Shown piece by piece: positions 31,027 to 34,163 of a stretch of DNA of 34,163 nucleotides (position 1 is the first letter of the stretch; the number at the start of each line of letters is the position of its first letter). The translations under genes and the position numbers were made by a program. Origin of the DNA: Oscillatoriales cyanobacterium SM2_2_1 (GTDB lineage Bacteria > Cyanobacteriota > Cyanobacteriia > Pseudanabaenales > Pseudanabaenaceae); assembly GCA_012031145.1 (NCBI GenBank), contig JAAUUH010000025.1, positions 1 through 34,163 on the forward strand, given 5' to 3'. Below the pieces are notes generated by a model. That model ran no database searches. It was given only the letters and a program-made list of their open reading frames with translations, and had not been told where the DNA came from.

Positions 31027-31089
31027 CACCAGAGCATAGGTAAGGAGACAGAAAAGACTAGTTTGATTGAGCGTTTTAACTGCACGTTA
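31027..31089 (+). pseudogene. IS1-family transposase remnant, 3' part
   Basis: One frame reads HQSIGKETEKTSLIERFNCT followed by L, matching the InsB catalytic-end sequence (GKETxxTSxIERFNxTLRQR). Similarity stops at 31089. It is the distal piece of the same relic, separated from the 5' part by about 200 bases of repeats and a deletion. Confidence 0.7.
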
Positions 31090-31111
31090 GGACCACCTGC
31101 CAAACTGCCAT

Positions 31112-32496
31112 CTAGGATGGCTGCCACCGTTGACGATCAAGCTTTTCCTGGAGTTCTTCTTTAATTCGCGCCAAGATGGAATCCTTATCTAAAGTGGCTA
31201 GGATGCGTTGCACCACAATCCTAGGACTTTGATTGCCCCATGAGGAGCCATTGGCGAAATATTCCTTAGCCACCAGTCCAAGGGCATAGGTACTAAACCC
31301 CGCCACACTGGCTTGGGTGACGGCCACGGACACATAGCCGACCATGGCACCCCCACCAGTTAAGGGGGTGGCAATTCCTAGCAAGGTTTTTAGGGAACTG
31401 AGCCCAAGGGTCGTGAGAAATTCGCTGACAGTCAGTCCTCCCATGCCGATCGCGATTTTTGTAATAGGGCGATCGCCCCGCGACTGTCCATGGTTAACCC
31501 GTAGATTTTAGAGAGTTGCACAATCATAGCCACATCAATGACGGCGGTACTCACCAGATCGATGACGGTAACAGGATTAATGGCGATCGCCACCGCTTGG
31601 GTCAGGACAGCATTCCAAATTAATTGATTGGCTCGGCGATCACGCAGAAACACCTTCCGCTGCACAATTCGTTCATGGATATGATCGGCAAAGAGCATAG
31701 AATTCAGGGCGATCAGGGATTTCCCTTCCCGCTCCAGAATGTCCAGAATCCTGAGCTTGAGATCCTCAATCTGGGGTTCGCCATTGACTAACTCCACCGT
31801 TGTGCTGCCGTTGGGCAGGGTGGTGACTTGGGGAATAATCGGAGCCGCAGCAGCCATCACAATTTCCGATTCGGTGAGCAACTGCCGTACCCGGTCATCA
31901 CAGATTTTGCGATAGATGGAAGTGCGATCGCGGGGCGGATATTGATCAATTTTGTTGAACACAAGGAGCATCGGTTTACTAGCTTGTCGCAATTGGGACA
32001 GGGCTTCATATTCCACTTGGGTCATATCTCCAGCGACCACAAACAAAATCAAATCGGCTTGGGAAGCAACTTCTAGGGCCAAGGCTGCCCGCTCGGCACC
32101 ATCGATTTCATCAATGCCGGGGGTATCGATCAGTTCAATGCCTCGCCACGCGGCCCGGGTTGTGCGTCGTTCTTGCCGCACCTGCCATAGAACTGTCTGT
32201 TTGGCTTGGGTTACCCCATGGGTAGGGCCGGTGACAAACACCTCCGCACCTATTAGGGCATTGAGTAACGAAGATTTACCCCGCCCCACCATGCCAAAGA
32301 CCGCAATGTGCACTACCTGCTGCTCCAGTTTTTGCAGCATCAGATCTAAATCGGCGAATTCTGTTTCTAGCCCTTGCCGCTCCCGGGGCGTAAGGTCAAG
32401 TTTTGTAACAATTGTCCGCAGGGTCTGCTGGGCTTGGCGGTAGTGTAGTTCGGTAAAAAGGGCATCAAAATCTCTAAAATCCGCATCCATAGCCAT
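31112..32496 (-). CDS. Era-like GTPase with C-terminal DUF697 domain, frame interrupted
   Basis: A small-GTPase-like protein of a type common in cyanobacteria. GTPase motifs: G1 GMVGRGKSS (68-76), G3 DTPG (124-127), G4 NKID (181-184). A helical, membrane-associating DUF697 domain follows (NPVTVIDLVSTAVIDVAMIVQLS, then YGLTMDSRGAIALLQK). The first frame stops at 31432, while the rest of DUF697 (IAIGMGGLTVSEFLTTLGLS, TGGGAMVGYVSVAVTQASVA) continues in another frame from about 31460 to 31112. The frames meet at five A on the minus strand (T-run 31456-31460); one extra A gives ...QKIAIGMGG... and a continuous protein of about 461 residues. Role unknown; related proteins are proposed to act in membrane or chloroplast-type processes. 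Two separate proteins (354 and 110 residues) are the less likely alternative. Confidence 0.85.
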
Positions 32497-32570
32497 TAAT
32501 CTTCACCCTAGACAGAGGAACTATAATCATTATCCGAAAGTCGACCCCCATGTGGTAACGCTGCACCCTT

Positions 32571-32576
32571 AGGAGA
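32571..32576 (+). promoter_or_regulatory. Ribosome-binding site fixing the GTG start of the Tic22-like gene
   Basis: AGGAGA ends eight bases before GTG 32585, supporting this non-ATG start, which also gives a full signal peptide. A TATAAT at 32522-32527 upstream may be its -10 box. Confidence 0.55.
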
Positions 32577-32584
32577 ACATATCC

Positions 32585-33430
32585 GTGTCACAGCATTTTC
32601 GTAGTTTGGCTATCAGTTTAACCCCTACCTCAATCACCCGTTGGGCTGCCCCAGCGGCAATCGCCCTGGCTAGTTCGGTGCTCTTGCCCGCTACCCCTGC
32701 CCTCGCCCTCACCGAAACCCAGGTTCTAGAACGACTCCAGGGTGTGCCCGTCTTCGCCATTACGGATGACAAGGGGGCTCCCCTCCTCGGTGGTTTGCCC
32801 AACCAACCAAACCGCAAGCCCGGTGACCCCACCCAAGTGATGCTGTTTTTCTTGAACCCCGAGGATGCCCAGTCTACCTTGGCCCAGGTGCGGAAAAATA
32901 ATCCCCAGATTGGCAACCGCGCCCAAGTAGCCGTGCGTTCCATGAATGACGCTTTTAAGGTAATTCGGGAGAATAAGGATAAGACGGTTTCGTTTCAATT
33001 TATTGCGTCCCGTCCCAACCTCGAAGCGGCACGGACACTGCTCACCTCTAGCGGCAAGCCACCCACCCAGTTACCCAGCGTGCCTGTCTTTTTTGCGATC
33101 GGGGGACAGGGGAATAGCCAAGGGTTACTCACCATGACCTTTGACCAAAATGGCAAAAAGGAGCAGGTGGTGCCCTTCTTCTTTGACCGCACCGACCTGC
33201 AAAATTTCATTGATCGGGCCAAAAAGGATCAGCCTGCCCTAGCGCAAACCACGCGCATTCAGGTGACCAACCTGTTTTCGGTGCTGGATTCCATGGTCAC
33301 AAAACCCAACGAAAAGCCAAACCCCGATGTGCAACGGTTCCAGTTTGTGCCGGCCCGTGGGGCTTTTGAGTATGCGGTAAAAAACCAGCCCCAGCCACCT
33401 AATACGGGCAACCGTCCCGCCCCTCGCTAG
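32585..33430 (+). CDS. Tic22-family periplasmic protein
   Basis: A 281-residue exported protein of the Tic22 family (PF04278). In cyanobacteria Tic22 is a periplasmic/thylakoid-associated chaperone that helps outer-membrane biogenesis (with Omp85); in plastids it acts in protein import. Signal peptide about 1-42 (ending PATPALA). The mature part has ETQVLERLQGVPVFAITDDK, the VMLFFLNPEDAQ core, a second similar half (SVPVFFAIG...VPFFFDRTDLQNFIDRAKK), and a Pro/Asn-rich C-terminus. The two half-domains are the usual Tic22 butterfly arrangement. Its stop codon lies within the ribosome-binding site of the following methyltransferase gene (TAGGAG), so the two are coupled. Confidence 0.87.
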   Translation: MSQHFRSLAISLTPTSITRWAAPAAIALASSVLLPATPALALTETQVLERLQGVPVFAITDDKGAPLLGGLPNQPNRKPGDPTQVMLFFLNPEDAQSTLAQVRKNNPQIGNRAQVAVRSMNDAFKVIRENKDKTVSFQFIASRPNLEAARTLLTSSGKPPTQLPSVPVFFAIGGQGNSQGLLTMTFDQNGKKEQVVPFFFDRTDLQNFIDRAKKDQPALAQTTRIQVTNLFSVLDSMVTKPNEKPNPDVQRFQFVPARGAFEYAVKNQPQPPNTGNRPAPR

Positions 33431-33439
33431 GAGTATTCT

Positions 33440-34163
33440 GTGGCTGAACCAGAGCGGGTAACACAGGCGGTTGCCCGCCTCTATGACACCTATCCCTTTC
33501 CACCGGATCCAGTTTTGTCCCAAGCACCACCGGGCTACAACTGGCGTTGGTCATGGGAAGCGGCCTATGGCTTTTGCACGGGGGGGGATGGCTCCGGGCC
33601 ATGCGCCGCGAATTTTAGATGCGGGCTGTGGCAGTGGGGTGAGCACGGAATATTTGGTGCATTTGAATCCCCAAGCCGAGGTGTGGGCGATTGACATTAG
33701 CGCGGGTACGTTGGCGGTGGCCCAAGAACGGATCCGGCGCACAGCAGGCGATCGCCCAGTAACCTTCCAGCAGATGAGCCTGTTTGACTTGGATCAACCC
33801 CAAGATGGCTGGCCGGCAGAATTTGATTGGATCAATTCGGTGGGGGTGCTGCACCACACAGCAGATCCGACCCTGGCGTTACAGCGGCTGGCGGGGCGAT
33901 TAGCTCCGGGGGGCATCATTCACTTGTTTCTCTACGCGGCGATCGGGCGCTGGGAAATTCGCCTGATGCAGGAGGCATTGCAACTGCTGGCTCCCCAAAG
34001 TTTTCCCGAGGGAGTGCGCCTTGGGCGGGAAGTTTTAGCGGCGTTGCCGGAACAAAATCGGCTGGTGCAACGGGAACGCACCCGCTGGCAATTGGAAATC
34101 AGCGGGATGAGTGCTTTGCCGATATGTACCTCCATCCCCATGAAATGGACTTTACGATCGCTG
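33440..34163 (+). CDS. Class I SAM-dependent methyltransferase, partial, with two frame breaks
   Basis: Begins at GTG 33440 with TAGGAG at 33428-33433 and runs off the window. The N-terminus (VARLYDTYPFPPDPVLSQAP) is in the first frame. The SAM-binding motif RILDAGCGSGVSTEYL, then WAIDIS and SVGVLHHTADP with LAPGGIIHLFLYA, are in a second frame. The last part, QRDECFADMYLHPHEMDF, is in a third. The first break is a run of eight G (33580-33587); with seven the frames join as FCTGGMAPGHAPRILDAGCG. The second is AAA (34096-34098); with four A it reads LENQRDECFADMY. Both breaks are at homopolymers. Substrate unknown; the YDTYPFP N-terminus is typical of a cyanobacterial methyltransferase group. 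Fully intact if both indels are errors. Confidence 0.8.

Larger units (their letters stand above)
30189..31111. other. Scar region: decayed insertion sequence and nested repeats
   Basis: About 920 bases with no intact gene between the ABC ATPase and the DUF697 GTPase. It holds a 5' and a 3' fragment of an IS1-type transposase, a hairpin insertion, a 24-base tandem repeat and a G-rich palindromic element. Open frames here (for example 30655-30984) are remnants, not genes. Confidence 0.75.

Noticed and set aside
1-34163. CRISPR arrays, tRNA or rRNA genes
   Set aside because: No regularly spaced direct repeats of array type and no tRNA T-loop/acceptor patterns or rRNA segments were seen on reading both strands; a covariance-model search was not possible here.

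Overview
The window is a piece of a cyanobacterial chromosome. The evidence is the very frequent palindrome GCGATCGC (the cyanobacterial HIP1 octamer), a Tic22-family protein, a DUF3386 protein, an FtsZ with a long N-terminal extension, and an ftsQ-ftsZ pair outside a large dcw cluster. The species cannot be fixed from the sequence. No rRNA, tRNA or CRISPR array was found.

Layout. 1-4 kb: LprI-like secreted protein, AI-2E family permease, a PilT-type pilus ATPase on the minus strand, and methionine aminopeptidase. 4.4-6.1 kb: a type II NADH dehydrogenase-like flavoprotein overlapping a DoxX membrane protein. 6.1-9.1 kb (minus): htpG followed by a DAO-family FAD oxidoreductase. 9.3-13.4 kb (plus): small membrane protein, ftsQ, ftsZ, PRPP synthetase and a HupE/UreJ permease. 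13.4-17.8 kb (minus): ftsY, an RsbU-like phosphatase, a small membrane protein, tsf and an unknown gene. 17.9-20.6 kb: secreted metallo-beta-lactamase-fold protein, GNAT acetyltransferase and a HEAT-repeat protein.

20.7-30.2 kb is a compact TonB-dependent iron/heme acquisition island made of two divergent arms. The minus arm encodes an alpha/beta-hydrolase-fold protein with no nucleophile serine, a His-rich DUF3386 protein, a periplasmic binding protein, an outer-membrane receptor with heme-receptor-like FRAP and NPEL boxes, and a FecCD permease. The plus arm encodes TonB, ExbB, ExbD and the ABC ATPase. The two arms together make one complete pathway: receptor, energy-coupling motor, binding protein, permease and ATPase. 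The spacers carry repeated ATTCAG (complement CTGAAT) motifs and an inverted repeat that look like operators. This island is the best candidate for new biology, because DUF3386 and the pseudo-hydrolase have no assigned role in uptake.

30.2-31.1 kb is a scar: a decayed IS1-family transposase interrupted by tandem and palindromic repeats. 31.1-34.2 kb: an Era-like GTPase with a DUF697 domain, a Tic22-like protein, and a methyltransferase that runs off the end.

Important caveat: at least four genes (RsbU-like, FecCD, DUF697 GTPase, methyltransferase), and probably the binding protein, are broken by single-base indels, nearly all at short homopolymers, with the missing conserved part present intact in the next frame. 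This looks more like sequencing error than gene decay. Those genes are annotated across the break.
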